Positions 42,094 to 50,795 of a DNA stretch of 64,000 nt are shown piece by piece. The DNA is from Micavibrio_C sp046294845. Lineage in GTDB: Bacteria > Pseudomonadota > Alphaproteobacteria > Micavibrionales > Micavibrionaceae. The translations under genes were made by a program, and so were the position numbers. Where the stretch lies: assembly GCA_046294845.1 (NCBI GenBank), contig JBKBNU010000001.1, positions 2,332,383-2,396,382 on the forward strand, read 5' to 3'. Position 1 is the first letter of the stretch, and each line of letters begins with the position of its first letter. Below the pieces are notes generated by a model. That model ran no database searches and was not told the DNA's origin. It saw only the letters and a list, made by a program, of their open reading frames with translations.

Positions 42094-45000
42094 CTAAATT
42101 TTTTTGAAGTCTACGAACAGGCGATAAGAACCCTTGCCTTCGGGGGGTATCTGTCCTTGACCGGCCGCTCTGATAGCAGCCTTTCCTTTGAGACGAACGC
42201 GCGTCCCTTTAATCGCCCCGTTATCACCCGCCAAGGCCTCACTGGTAAAGGTTGAGATCACAGGACTATCCTTCATACGCCAGACTGTCAGAGCATCCCA
42301 AGCAACATCAGGCAAATCGATTAGGACTTCATTATCTTCCCCACCTGCCAAAATCTCGTAGTTCACCGGACCGGAGAGTTCCATGACAAGCCTGAACTTG
42401 TCTGGGTACTCTCCGATCCTTACGCGGTGAACGATGGCAGACATAATGCCATCAGAGGAGTGCGGAGCAGGCTCTCCCGTCCCGTTGAGCGTTTCATGGT
42501 AGGGTTGGGCTACTCTACCACTCTCCGCGCCGCTTTGCGGTTCCACCTGTGTTAAACCCTTTGCTTCTTCCTCATCCTGAGCGGCTTCAAATTCAGCATT
42601 GAAGTCTTCAAGATCGGAAGCCTCATCGGCATCTGACATGGTAGAACCGCTTTCTGTTTCCTGAGCCTGCTCCTGCAGTTCAAGATCTATGCCGGAGGCA
42701 AATAGATCATCGGAAACAACCGTTACGGTCATCGGTGGGACGTTAACTTGATAAGAGGGGTCAACCTGCACAGTGTAAGTGCCGGGCTTCACAAATTCGA
42801 AAGTATAGAAACCGTCATAGGCGGCTTCGGTCAGGGCAACAATTTCACCTTTCTCATTGACCAGTTGCAGGCGAATTCCCTGCACAGGTGTACCGTCATT
42901 GCTGCTATAGATTGTGCCGTCAATAGCTCCTGTTTCTACAACAGGAAAACCTACATTCGGCATACGCCCCTGACGTAGCGCGATGCTATAGCCTTCTGTC
43001 GCCGGAACATAATACGGGTCTTCCAAGGAAGATGAATCCACAGCAACATTAATCAGGCCTTGTGTCTTGCCTTGTTTGGAAACAACGTATCCGGATTCAT
43101 TCGTTCCCTCTAAACTTGTTCTGCCGCCCACATTCAACCGGGCCTCCTGCAAAGGCTCATCGCCCTCACCGAAGGTGCCATCCAGATCACGATCAAGGAA
43201 AACATGCCCCCTTACAGGCGTCATATTTCTCTGGCTTTCGCTGGCAAATTCATAGTCGCCATCATCGCTAAATGGCCCCAGCGAGGTGCTGGCACGCAGC
43301 ATCATTTCCAGACCACGGTCTTCAAGCCAGTTGGCATCAAAGCTTCCCAAGAATTTCTTGAAATCATAGCCGATCTGGAATCCACCCCCGATCAGGTCCT
43401 GAACAAAATCATTTTGCAAGGTAACGGCGGCGGTAAAATTATCCCGTGTCTGATAACGCAACTCCACATTGGCATTATTGATGCGTGCCTGCGGTTGATA
43501 GGTATAGCCAAGTCCGCCACGCAAGCGCCAATTCCGCATGCGGGCATTCGCTGTAAGACTGCCTGATGTGCCGGTCTGATGACCGTTTCTGATTTGTGTA
43601 TCTGTTTGATTGGCGAACTGGATGCCTGCACGACTTAAAGTTTGGCGGGTACCAAAACGTGTATCGGAATCACCGCTGATACGGTTGACGCGCTCGGCAT
43701 CGAACTGTAACCCCAAAGAACCAAACGGCAAGCGCACGTTGCGCGAAATTGTCGCTGCCACTTCACGTTTCTTGGCATTATCACCATATCCGGCATCCGG
43801 ACTTTCAAATTTATTATAGAGCGCAGAAGATAGGTTCAGACGAAAACCGAGAATTTGCGTGAGATAACGCACGTCTATAGCTTCACCATTCGCTATGCCT
43901 TTATAGGCCTCAACCTGCCCAAAGCCTGAACCAGTCGAAAAAACAGTTCCTGCTGTTGTGTATTTTTTAATCTCGTTGGTATTAGTCCCCTCATTAACAG
44001 GGATTTCACTATAGGTCGTAAAGGCCGTAATATTGCGCGTAAGACCAAAAGAACCCATCAATGATTTGGCAATACCACGCGGCGTCGTGCGTGGATTTTC
44101 TTTAACTAACGGAACGAAATCACGATCGGCATCCACCAGTGCCCCTGTCACAGCACTCTGTCCGGGCCTCAGCATATTACCCGCGAAATTATAATCACGT
44201 ACATCTTCGCGGATTTGCCCTTGCGGACCATACAGAACGACGCGCAATCTGTTATTGCCGTACTGGGTCGCTATATCTTCAAAACGGTATTCGCCGGATG
44301 AATCGACCGTTCCGAATTCTATCAGTTCATTGTTACGATAAAGCTCTACTTCCCATCCCGGCGGGCCATTACCTTCGACCGTGATAATATCAAACTCACG
44401 CGAAGTATCGCGTTCATTGGTTGTGAAATAGAAGCCGCGCCCCCCTGTGCTGTTGGCAATCTTCTCACGGTAAGAAGCCCGCGTATCTCCTAGTTCGACT
44501 TTCTTGATGCCTAGCGGCAGGACACCATCCGGCGTGCTCTCGCGTGACAGGGTCAAGCGCATGGCATCAGGTGCCTTATAACCATTTTCATCGCGCTGGA
44601 AAGTCAAACCGTATTCTGCCGTCATAAAGGCCAGATCCTGCGTTCCATTAAGGCTGGTCTGGATTGCGGCCTGACTATCATAATGCTTCCATGAAAAACT
44701 CGTTTCTATGTCGAGAACCGGCGGTGCTATCAGTGTGTAAGGATTACTGAAATAAGGCAGCTCCTTTTTCTTGATCGCCTGGGCCGCTTTTTTTGCCTCC
44801 AGTATTTTCTGGCGCGCACCGCGTTCCTTCCTCTCCATGAAGGGGAACGTAGCATCCGATTGCGCCACCAATGTGAGCGTCGGCATATCGACCATAAAAC
44901 TGATCTCGGGCCATATCGCATGGAAGATTTCCATCTGCAGGAAAATATCGGTGTTTTCGCCATAAGGATCATCGACAAAATCGATAGCGGAGAGGTCAAT

Positions 45001-45396
45001 CCGTTTTCCCTTGTGAAACGCCACACGATTTTCGCGATCGACAGAGAACGTATTATCCTCGCTGATATACCAGCCTTCGACATAACCGCGACTGATATCC
45101 GAATCCGTAATTACGAACTCAAAACTTTCAGCAATATCGATGAGAGGGAGATAAAAACGTTGCTCGCTTTCAAAGACGACTGTGCCATAGGTAATAACGG
45201 CCTGTCCCATCCTGACTTCCAGGACAAGGTCTTGAATATCCTGATCCTGCGATCCTACCTGTACCTGCGCTTGCGCAGCTGTCCAGGTGAGCGCTGTTCC
45301 GGATGATCCGAGTGCAAGGGTGCCGAGCGTAAGAAGAACCAGACGACGCCACGACCCCTTGGCACACGAAGAATGAAGATCATATTTTTTGCCCAT
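42094..45396 (-). CDS. Giant usher-like outer-membrane protein with C-terminal AMIN domain
   Basis: A 1,100-residue exported protein. Signal peptide to about 43; N-terminal beta-rich part to 190; a plug/strand region with PPGWEVELYRNNELIEFGTV near 344 and GPQGQIREDVRDYNFAGNML; a beta-barrel-like stretch to about 725; Cna-B/SdrD-like domains near 730 (GHVFLDRDLDGTFGEGDEPL) and 825; an acidic linker; and an AMIN domain from about 987 to the end. The first two thirds follow the usher of chaperone-usher pili, but classical ushers are 800-870 residues and lack AMIN. It lies downstream of a chaperone and three pilin-like genes and follows a terminator, so it may be expressed separately. AMIN could fix the usher to peptidoglycan. 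Confidence 0.75.
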   Translation of the reverse strand: MGKKYDLHSSCAKGSWRRLVLLTLGTLALGSSGTALTWTAAQAQVQVGSQDQDIQDLVLEVRMGQAVITYGTVVFESEQRFYLPLIDIAESFEFVITDSDISRGYVEGWYISEDNTFSVDRENRVAFHKGKRIDLSAIDFVDDPYGENTDIFLQMEIFHAIWPEISFMVDMPTLTLVAQSDATFPFMERKERGARQKILEAKKAAQAIKKKELPYFSNPYTLIAPPVLDIETSFSWKHYDSQAAIQTSLNGTQDLAFMTAEYGLTFQRDENGYKAPDAMRLTLSRESTPDGVLPLGIKKVELGDTRASYREKIANSTGGRGFYFTTNERDTSREFDIITVEGNGPPGWEVELYRNNELIEFGTVDSSGEYRFEDIATQYGNNRLRVVLYGPQGQIREDVRDYNFAGNMLRPGQSAVTGALVDADRDFVPLVKENPRTTPRGIAKSLMGSFGLTRNITAFTTYSEIPVNEGTNTNEIKKYTTAGTVFSTGSGFGQVEAYKGIANGEAIDVRYLTQILGFRLNLSSALYNKFESPDAGYGDNAKKREVAATISRNVRLPFGSLGLQFDAERVNRISGDSDTRFGTRQTLSRAGIQFANQTDTQIRNGHQTGTSGSLTANARMRNWRLRGGLGYTYQPQARINNANVELRYQTRDNFTAAVTLQNDFVQDLIGGGFQIGYDFKKFLGSFDANWLEDRGLEMMLRASTSLGPFSDDGDYEFASESQRNMTPVRGHVFLDRDLDGTFGEGDEPLQEARLNVGGRTSLEGTNESGYVVSKQGKTQGLINVAVDSSSLEDPYYVPATEGYSIALRQGRMPNVGFPVVETGAIDGTIYSSNDGTPVQGIRLQLVNEKGEIVALTEAAYDGFYTFEFVKPGTYTVQVDPSYQVNVPPMTVTVVSDDLFASGIDLELQEQAQETESGSTMSDADEASDLEDFNAEFEAAQDEEEAKGLTQVEPQSGAESGRVAQPYHETLNGTGEPAPHSSDGIMSAIVHRVRIGEYPDKFRLVMELSGPVNYEILAGGEDNEVLIDLPDVAWDALTVWRMKDSPVISTFTSEALAGDNGAIKGTRVRLKGKAAIRAAGQGQIPPEGKGSYRLFVDFKKI

Positions 45397-45551
45397 GAAA
45401 CTGAGCGGAAGCTTTTGGAGAGTGAAAGAAATTTTTAGTCGTTACGCGTAAAAACTCTTGGTAGAGTAGCCGAATACCATTGTAACATGCGATCTCTGCC
45501 AAACCAGAGAAAAATAAAGATATTTTGGCTATAAGACCTTCATCGTAAAGC

Positions 45552-45584
45552 AAAAAAAACCGATCATTTCTCCTGATCGGGTTT
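45552..45584 (-). terminator. Strong terminator between chaperone and usher
   Basis: On the minus strand CCGATCA (45580-45574) pairs with TGATCGG (45566-45560), followed by eight T (45559-45552). It ends the pilin-chaperone transcript before the usher gene. Confidence 0.9.
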
Positions 45585-45612
45585 TAAAACATGTTCCGCT
45601 GGCATTCGCGTA

Positions 45613-46491
45613 TTACTGGACCGTCGTCTCGCCCGTCGCCAGAACTTGGCCGCCTAAGTCCATATCATCCTCATCGGCTTTAAATTCAACCGACAGCTTG
45701 TCGCATTTACCGCTTTCCGGATACGGAATGCTGAAATTCATAAAACGCTTGGTGATTTCCGTATAGACAGCAATCCCCTTAACCTGTTTTGCCAAGGAAC
45801 CATCGTCACAGGTAAAGGATAAATCGCCGTAAATACTGCGATTACCTTCACGGTTCAATGTAAAACCAACATTCATCTGTTTACCGGCAGCATCACGGGA
45901 TGCACGCACATCGGAAATGGAAGACTTCACAGTCATTTTACCGTGGCGGACGATCACAGGAATCGTCATACCCGTCAGCATTTTAATCTGCACGACAGGC
46001 TTGGTTTTGGCTTCTTCTGCCTGCTCTTCACTCAAAGGCTGGAATTTCACGCTTTCAGCTTCGGGCTGAATCCAGAAATGGGAACGGTACTCCCCTTCTG
46101 CCAAATCCTTGGGTTTACGCAAAAGCAGACGAATTTGTTGCGTACCACCGGCAGGAATAACCACGCGGCGCGGCGCATAACGGATCATATCTTCTGCAGG
46201 TTTTAAATCGGCAGCCTGCGCCGGATCATCGACAGCAATCACAGACTGGTTTTCCGTCATACGCATCGTACGCCAGCCCAAGCGATAGGCCTGTTCTTCA
46301 GCAGTATTATTGATGATTGTTACAACCTCTGTACGGCGCGGCCCTTCAAAAACGGCACGCTTAAGCGTTACTTTCAATGCTTGCGCATCAAGCGGCAAAA
46401 GCGTCAATGTCCCCGCCCCGATCACAACAGCAGCAACACCGGCCAAAAGCCCGCGCCTTGAAATAAACGGTAATGACGAAAAACGAGCCAT
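45613..46491 (-). CDS. PapD-like fimbrial chaperone with Tat-like signal
   Basis: A 292-residue protein (from ATG 46491) with an N-terminal region MARFSSLPFISRRGLLAGVA that carries an SRRGLL twin-arginine-like motif before its hydrophobic core. The mature part has the immunoglobulin-like pattern TEVVTIINNTAEEQAYRLGW, then IRYAPRRVVIPAGGTQQIRL and RKPKDLAEGEYRSHFWI, the G1 strand and surroundings of PapD chaperones. Longer starts at 46560 (ATG) and 46611 (TTG) are open. It holds pilin subunits by donor-strand complementation until the usher takes them. A Tat route would be unusual for this family. Confidence 0.8.
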   Translation of the reverse strand: MARFSSLPFISRRGLLAGVAAVVIGAGTLTLLPLDAQALKVTLKRAVFEGPRRTEVVTIINNTAEEQAYRLGWRTMRMTENQSVIAVDDPAQAADLKPAEDMIRYAPRRVVIPAGGTQQIRLLLRKPKDLAEGEYRSHFWIQPEAESVKFQPLSEEQAEEAKTKPVVQIKMLTGMTIPVIVRHGKMTVKSSISDVRASRDAAGKQMNVGFTLNREGNRSIYGDLSFTCDDGSLAKQVKGIAVYTEITKRFMNFSIPYPESGKCDKLSVEFKADEDDMDLGGQVLATGETTVQ

Positions 46492-46655
46492 CAGAATAAA
46501 ATACAACGGATAAAAAAACAGCGCAGGCCCAATGCCTGCATTTCTCTTATGATTCTGCATGAGTTTATAGGGCAATGCAATCCCTAAAAAAATCAGATGC
46601 TTAGGGAACAAAGCTCCGGTAAACCCGCATAAAGTTATAATTATGGTGAAAAATC

Positions 46656-47219
46656 TTACTGGTAATTTGCAAAAACGCGGTTACTGCCGACATATGTCCC
46701 GCTAAGCTGCCCGATATTGGTCTTCAGGGTCGCCCCGATAGGTAGAGTGATCGTATTCGCTGTCAAATTCGGGGTAATGGTGACGCGGCTGCCCGCTGTG
46801 GCATTAATGAAATTGAAATCCTCGATCGTCACAAACATTTCGCCATTGCTGAGCTGGATGGCGGCCTGTTCCATGCTGACCTGTACGGGAAATTCGGAAC
46901 CACGGATCAGAATACGACCGGCCTTGGGTTTTCCACCCGCCACAATCAGACTGTTCGCCCCATCGGTCGTCAGCGTGCCTGTCGCGGGATCAATACGCGC
47001 CTGACCGACCTGTTCATTGGTAAAGGCCAATGTCCCAAAATCGAGAGATGTATTGATGGTCACTTCCACCGCACGGATAAGTTTTGCCATCACGGGCAAG
47101 GTTGCGGTCGCCGCAATCGCCTTGACCATAGCCACAGAAGATAAAGCCACCATGACCACCGCCGCACCCGTACGGGCCAGCGGCTTATCGATCATTGGTT
47201 TCTTTTTATTTTCCGTCAT
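46656..47219 (-). CDS. DUF4402 pilin-like protein A
   Basis: A 187-residue exported protein with an N-terminal hydrophobic segment (GAAVVMVALSSVAMVKAIAA). The mature domain has SLDFGTLAFTNEQVGQARID, NSLIVAGGKPKAGRILIRG, GEMFVTIEDFNF and the C-terminal ITLPIGATLKTNIGQLSGTY, the DUF4402 pattern. DUF4402 proteins have an Ig-like, donor-strand-ready fold and are found with PapD chaperones. The sequence differs from copies B and C, so it may be an adaptor or tip rather than the major subunit. Start at 47219. Confidence 0.85.
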   Translation of the reverse strand: MTENKKKPMIDKPLARTGAAVVMVALSSVAMVKAIAATATLPVMAKLIRAVEVTINTSLDFGTLAFTNEQVGQARIDPATGTLTTDGANSLIVAGGKPKAGRILIRGSEFPVQVSMEQAAIQLSNGEMFVTIEDFNFINATAGSRVTITPNLTANTITLPIGATLKTNIGQLSGTYVGSNRVFANYQ

Positions 47220-47237
47220 CAGTCTGCCAAATCCTGC

Positions 47238-47786
47238 CTATTGATAATCGGCGTTGAGAGTGAAAGTACCCGTATAATTACCCGTGGCCTGTCCCGCGCC
47301 CACATTCAGCGTACCGCCAATATTGACATCGACGGTTGCGCCCGCCCCAATCGTAACGGCATGCGGGTTACCCGCGCCGTTACCAATATCGAAACCGGTG
47401 ACATTCATGGTTTGAACGCCATTCGATACGGTATAGCTGGGCGCCACCATATTGATATTAACGACAGCAAGCGGCGTACCGATAACCTGAATCACGCCCT
47501 GCTGCACACCCGATGAAGGTACCAGACTAACCCCCGTCGGTGTGGGCGTACCGGCGGTATCAACCACCACCGTTCCCGCAGGACCTGAGATAATTTCACC
47601 GAAGTTCAATTCATCCGTTGGATTAAGCGCCGGCGTTGATGCACTAACAATCGTAGCATCCACCGTACCATCATCGGTTACCGCTTGCGCTGATTGAAAT
47701 GGGAAAATCAACCCAAGACTGACCACAAAGGCCATAGATCCGGCCCTTCCAGACAAACTTGTGCTTTTTAGCAAAGAATGAATCAT
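47238..47786 (-). CDS. DUF4402 pilin-like protein B
   Basis: A 182-residue protein with a signal peptide (SMAFVVSLGLIFPFQSAQA). The mature part has DDGTVDATIVSASTPALNP, ELNFGEIISGPAGTVVVDTA and the C-terminal VDVNIGGTLNVGAGQATGNY, paralleling copy C. AGAGGAG precedes the ATG at 47786. It is separated from copy C by 103 bases containing a hairpin and from copy A by 18 bases. A minor or anchoring subunit is likely from its position. Confidence 0.85.
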   Translation of the reverse strand: MIHSLLKSTSLSGRAGSMAFVVSLGLIFPFQSAQAVTDDGTVDATIVSASTPALNPTDELNFGEIISGPAGTVVVDTAGTPTPTGVSLVPSSGVQQGVIQVIGTPLAVVNINMVAPSYTVSNGVQTMNVTGFDIGNGAGNPHAVTIGAGATVDVNIGGTLNVGAGQATGNYTGTFTLNADYQ

Positions 47787-47821
47787 AAAAACGCACTCCT
47801 CTTTCTAAGCGTATTCTTTTT

Positions 47822-47860
47822 GCGGCAGGGTGAGGCGACTATTGTCATCACCCCACCCGC
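47822..47860 (-). repeat. Hairpin downstream of the first pilin gene
   Basis: GCGGCAGGGTGA (47822-47833) and TCACCCCACCCGC (47848-47860) form an imperfect GC-rich stem between copies C and B. No T-tract follows on the minus strand, so it may be an attenuator or mRNA-stabilising hairpin that makes the first pilin the most abundant. Inference from structure and position. Confidence 0.5.
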
Positions 47861-47889
47861 ATGATCGCAAAAAAGAATTTAGAAACGAA

Positions 47890-48420
47890 TTAATCGTATA
47901 TTACTTCAACCGTAAAGCTACCTGTATAGGCACCAGGTAACTGGTTGTCACCCACGTTCAAGGTCGCACCCACCAGCAACGTAGCACCGGCAGGAACAAG
48001 GGTCGCGCCACCGAGCGGGGCAGCACCAGCAGAAGCATTGTAGTCGAAGGTAAAATCCTGCATTGTCATAGGAGTACCAGCACCAACATCATCAACAGTC
48101 GTAAAAGCCGAGATATCGAATGTTGCCGCCCGCGCATCCCCCGAAACAGTACACTCACCGGCAGCCTCACCGCCGAGATGAGTAGCACCACCAGCAGGTG
48201 TCGCTACACCAGCTGTAGTCAAGACAACAGTGCTGGCCGACCCGACAGCGGGGATGATATCGCCAAAGTCCATGTTAACAGTACAGTTAACGTCAATCGG
48301 TTGAATAATCGTCGCGTCAACATCACCATCACCTGTCACAGCTTTCGCCTGATGGCTGGCACCGAAAGTGCCGAGGGCGACAAGTGCTGCGCCTGTTGCC
48401 AGTAAAATCTTTGTTTTCAT
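47890..48420 (-). CDS. DUF4402 pilin-like protein C, likely major subunit
   Basis: A 176-residue exported protein, first gene of the cluster. The signal peptide is LLATGAALVALGTFGASHQA before KAVTGDGDVDATIIQPIDVN. The DUF4402 pattern follows: NCTVNMDFGDIIPAVGSAST, then TMQDFTFDYNAS and GATLLVGATLNVGDNQLPGA. It has two Cys residues (NCTVNMDF and GECTVSGD) that could form the disulfide of fimbrial subunits. ATG 48420 has AAGGAG. As first gene, followed by a hairpin, it is the best candidate for the major pilin. Confidence 0.86.
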   Translation of the reverse strand: MKTKILLATGAALVALGTFGASHQAKAVTGDGDVDATIIQPIDVNCTVNMDFGDIIPAVGSASTVVLTTAGVATPAGGATHLGGEAAGECTVSGDARAATFDISAFTTVDDVGAGTPMTMQDFTFDYNASAGAAPLGGATLVPAGATLLVGATLNVGDNQLPGAYTGSFTVEVIYD

Positions 48421-48794
48421 CCTAGTATGCTCCTTGTTTTTGCGATCCGGCTTTCGCCGTAAAACGAATCAATTTCAACTGATTCTACCACGAATCATGG
48501 TATCGAAATACCCGCCATAGTCCCATTCTGCCTTAAGACTCTTTAATAATCCTTTAAAGTGGTATTCCATAACCACTCCAGGGAGAACTTTTTACGCGAC
48601 CTTTCAATACTCATGAATATTTTAATGCAAGATCGGGGCCAATTTTATTTACAGAATTTGGCAAGTTACGATCCCGTCATACTGCAGCGCACAACATGGC
48701 AGGTCTGCCCCTGCCCACCCAACCATGCTAGAAAAAATTTGCATTTTTCTTTTCACGACCAAGGCTTCAAGGCATTAAGGAAGGGGTTCTTTTA
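48421..48794. promoter_or_regulatory. Divergent promoter region, pilin operon and acs
   Basis: A 374-base region without a convincing gene. On the minus strand TAGAAT (about 48489-48484) is a -10 candidate for the pilin operon, with the dyads GGTAT/ATACC (about 48500-48513) and ACCACGAATCATGGT (about 48488-48502) next to it; these may be operators. A 78-residue frame on the plus strand (48559-48795) looks like leader sequence for acs rather than a gene. Evidence is symmetry and box matches only. Confidence 0.4.
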
Positions 48795-50777
48795 ATGACC
48801 AGTATTGCCCAAAATCAGAATACGGACCGGACCATGACATCACACGCTGCACCCGAAATTTTTTCCCCCGCCGATGGAATTGTAAAAAATGCCCATGTCG
48901 ATGCGGCAAAATATAAGGATATGTATGAACGCTCCCTGAGCGATCCTGACGGGTTCTGGCGCGATATGGCGCAACGTATCACATGGTTCAAGGAACCAAC
49001 CAAAATCAAGAACACCAGCTTCCATTCCCCCGTATCGATCAAATGGTATGAGGACGGTGTTTTGAATGCGGCCTATAACTGCATCGACCGTCATTTGCCT
49101 GCCCGTGCCAACCAGACTGCGCTGATCTGGGAAGGCGATGACCCTACGCAATCACAACATATTTCCTATGCGCGGCTTAAGGATGAGGTTTGTCAATTGG
49201 CGAACGCCCTCAAAAGCCGTGGCGTACAAAAGGGTGACCGCGTCACCATTTATATGCCCATGGTTCCCGAAGCCGTCTATGCCATGCTGGCCTGCGCCCG
49301 CATCGGTGCGGTGCATTCCGTTGTGTTTGGCGGCTTTTCCCCTGACTCGCTGAAAGACCGTATTCTGGATTGCGATTCAAAAGTTGTTATTACTGCCGAT
49401 GAGGGCTTACGGGGCGGCAAGGCTGTGCCCTTAAAGAAAAATACCGATGAAGCCTTGAAGTCATGTCCGGATGTATCAACTGTACTGGTTTTGAAACGCA
49501 CAGGCGGGGCAATTGACTGGCAAGCAGGGCGTGATATCTGGTGGCATGAACTGGTTGCCGCACAAAGCACCGCATGCGCTTGCGAGCATATGAATGCCGA
49601 AGACCCGCTCTTTATCCTTTATACATCCGGTTCTACCGGCAAGCCCAAGGGCGTATTACATACAACAGGCGGTTATATGGTTTATACCAGCCTGACCCAC
49701 GAAATTACCTTTGATTATCACGAAGGTGACATTTATTGGTGTACCGCCGATGTGGGCTGGGTCACGGGACATTCCTATATAGTCTACGGGCCGCTTAGCA
49801 ATGGGGCGACATCGTTGGTATTTGAGGGCATCCCGACCTATCCCGATGTCAGCCGTTTCTGGCAGGTGATCGACAAGCACAAAGTCAATATTTTCTATAC
49901 CGCGCCTACGGCCATTCGTTCCTTGCTGCGCGAGGGTGATGAACCGGTCAAGAAAACCAGCCGTGCCTCGCTCCGTATTCTGGGCACAGTAGGCGAACCC
50001 ATCAACCATGAAGCATGGCTTTGGTACCACCATGTGGTGGGCGAAGGACGTTGCCCGATTGTCGATACATGGTGGCAAACAGAAACCGGCGGTCATATGA
50101 TCACCCCCCTGCCCGGCGCAACCAAAACCAAACCCGGTTCCGCCACCACCCCCTTCTTCGGTGTGAAGCCGTTGATTGTTGATGGCGAGGGCAAACCGTT
50201 GAGCGGCGTATGCGAAGGCAATCTGTGTATTGCCGATTCATGGCCCGGCCAGATGCGGACTGTCTTCCGCGATCATGAACGCTTTGAACAAACCTATTTC
50301 AGCACCTTCAAAGGACTTTACTTTACGGGGGACGGTTGCCGCCGCGATGCCGATGATTATTACTGGATCACGGGCCGCGTCGATGACGTGATTAACGTAT
50401 CCGGTCACCGCTTCGGTACAGCCGAGATTGAAAGCGCCATCAACGAACATGATTGCGTTGCCGAATCCGCTGTTGTCGGATACCCGCACGACCTGAAAGG
50501 TCAGGGTATTTATGCCTATGTTATCCTGAACACCGGAAAGACAGCCTCTGACGAAGTCAAGAAAGAGATTGTCCAGACCGTGCGTAAGATTATTGGCCCG
50601 ATCGCCAGCCCTGATGTCATCCATTTCACACCAGGCCTGCCCAAAACACGGTCAGGAAAAATCATGCGCCGTATTCTGCGCAAGATTGCCGCCAATGAAC
50701 TTGAAAATCTGGGTGACACCTCGACGCTTGCCGATCCCGCGATTGTGCAGGAACTGATCAAGACACGGGTTGTATAA
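48795..50777 (+). CDS. acs: Acetyl-CoA synthetase
   Basis: A 660-residue AMP-forming enzyme that makes acetyl-CoA from acetate, ATP and CoA. Motifs: LFILYTSGSTGKPKGVLH (ATP loop, near residue 275), TWWQTETGGHMITPLPG, YFTGDGCRRDADDYYWITGR and the C-terminal TRSGKIMRRILRKI, whose Lys is the usual acetylation site that switches the enzyme off. ATG 48795 has AAGGAAGGGG upstream; an internal Met14 is an alternative. It diverges from the pilin operon. No terminator was found before the convergent gene at 50796. Confidence 0.97.
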   Translation: MTSIAQNQNTDRTMTSHAAPEIFSPADGIVKNAHVDAAKYKDMYERSLSDPDGFWRDMAQRITWFKEPTKIKNTSFHSPVSIKWYEDGVLNAAYNCIDRHLPARANQTALIWEGDDPTQSQHISYARLKDEVCQLANALKSRGVQKGDRVTIYMPMVPEAVYAMLACARIGAVHSVVFGGFSPDSLKDRILDCDSKVVITADEGLRGGKAVPLKKNTDEALKSCPDVSTVLVLKRTGGAIDWQAGRDIWWHELVAAQSTACACEHMNAEDPLFILYTSGSTGKPKGVLHTTGGYMVYTSLTHEITFDYHEGDIYWCTADVGWVTGHSYIVYGPLSNGATSLVFEGIPTYPDVSRFWQVIDKHKVNIFYTAPTAIRSLLREGDEPVKKTSRASLRILGTVGEPINHEAWLWYHHVVGEGRCPIVDTWWQTETGGHMITPLPGATKTKPGSATTPFFGVKPLIVDGEGKPLSGVCEGNLCIADSWPGQMRTVFRDHERFEQTYFSTFKGLYFTGDGCRRDADDYYWITGRVDDVINVSGHRFGTAEIESAINEHDCVAESAVVGYPHDLKGQGIYAYVILNTGKTASDEVKKEIVQTVRKIIGPIASPDVIHFTPGLPKTRSGKIMRRILRKIAANELENLGDTSTLADPAIVQELIKTRVV

Positions 50778-50795
50778 GGATAAGCCTGTAAAGGT

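Noticed and set aside
48559..48795. 78-residue frame upstream of acs
   Set aside because: No ribosome site at its start, His/Arg/Cys-rich composition, and it occupies the acs promoter region.
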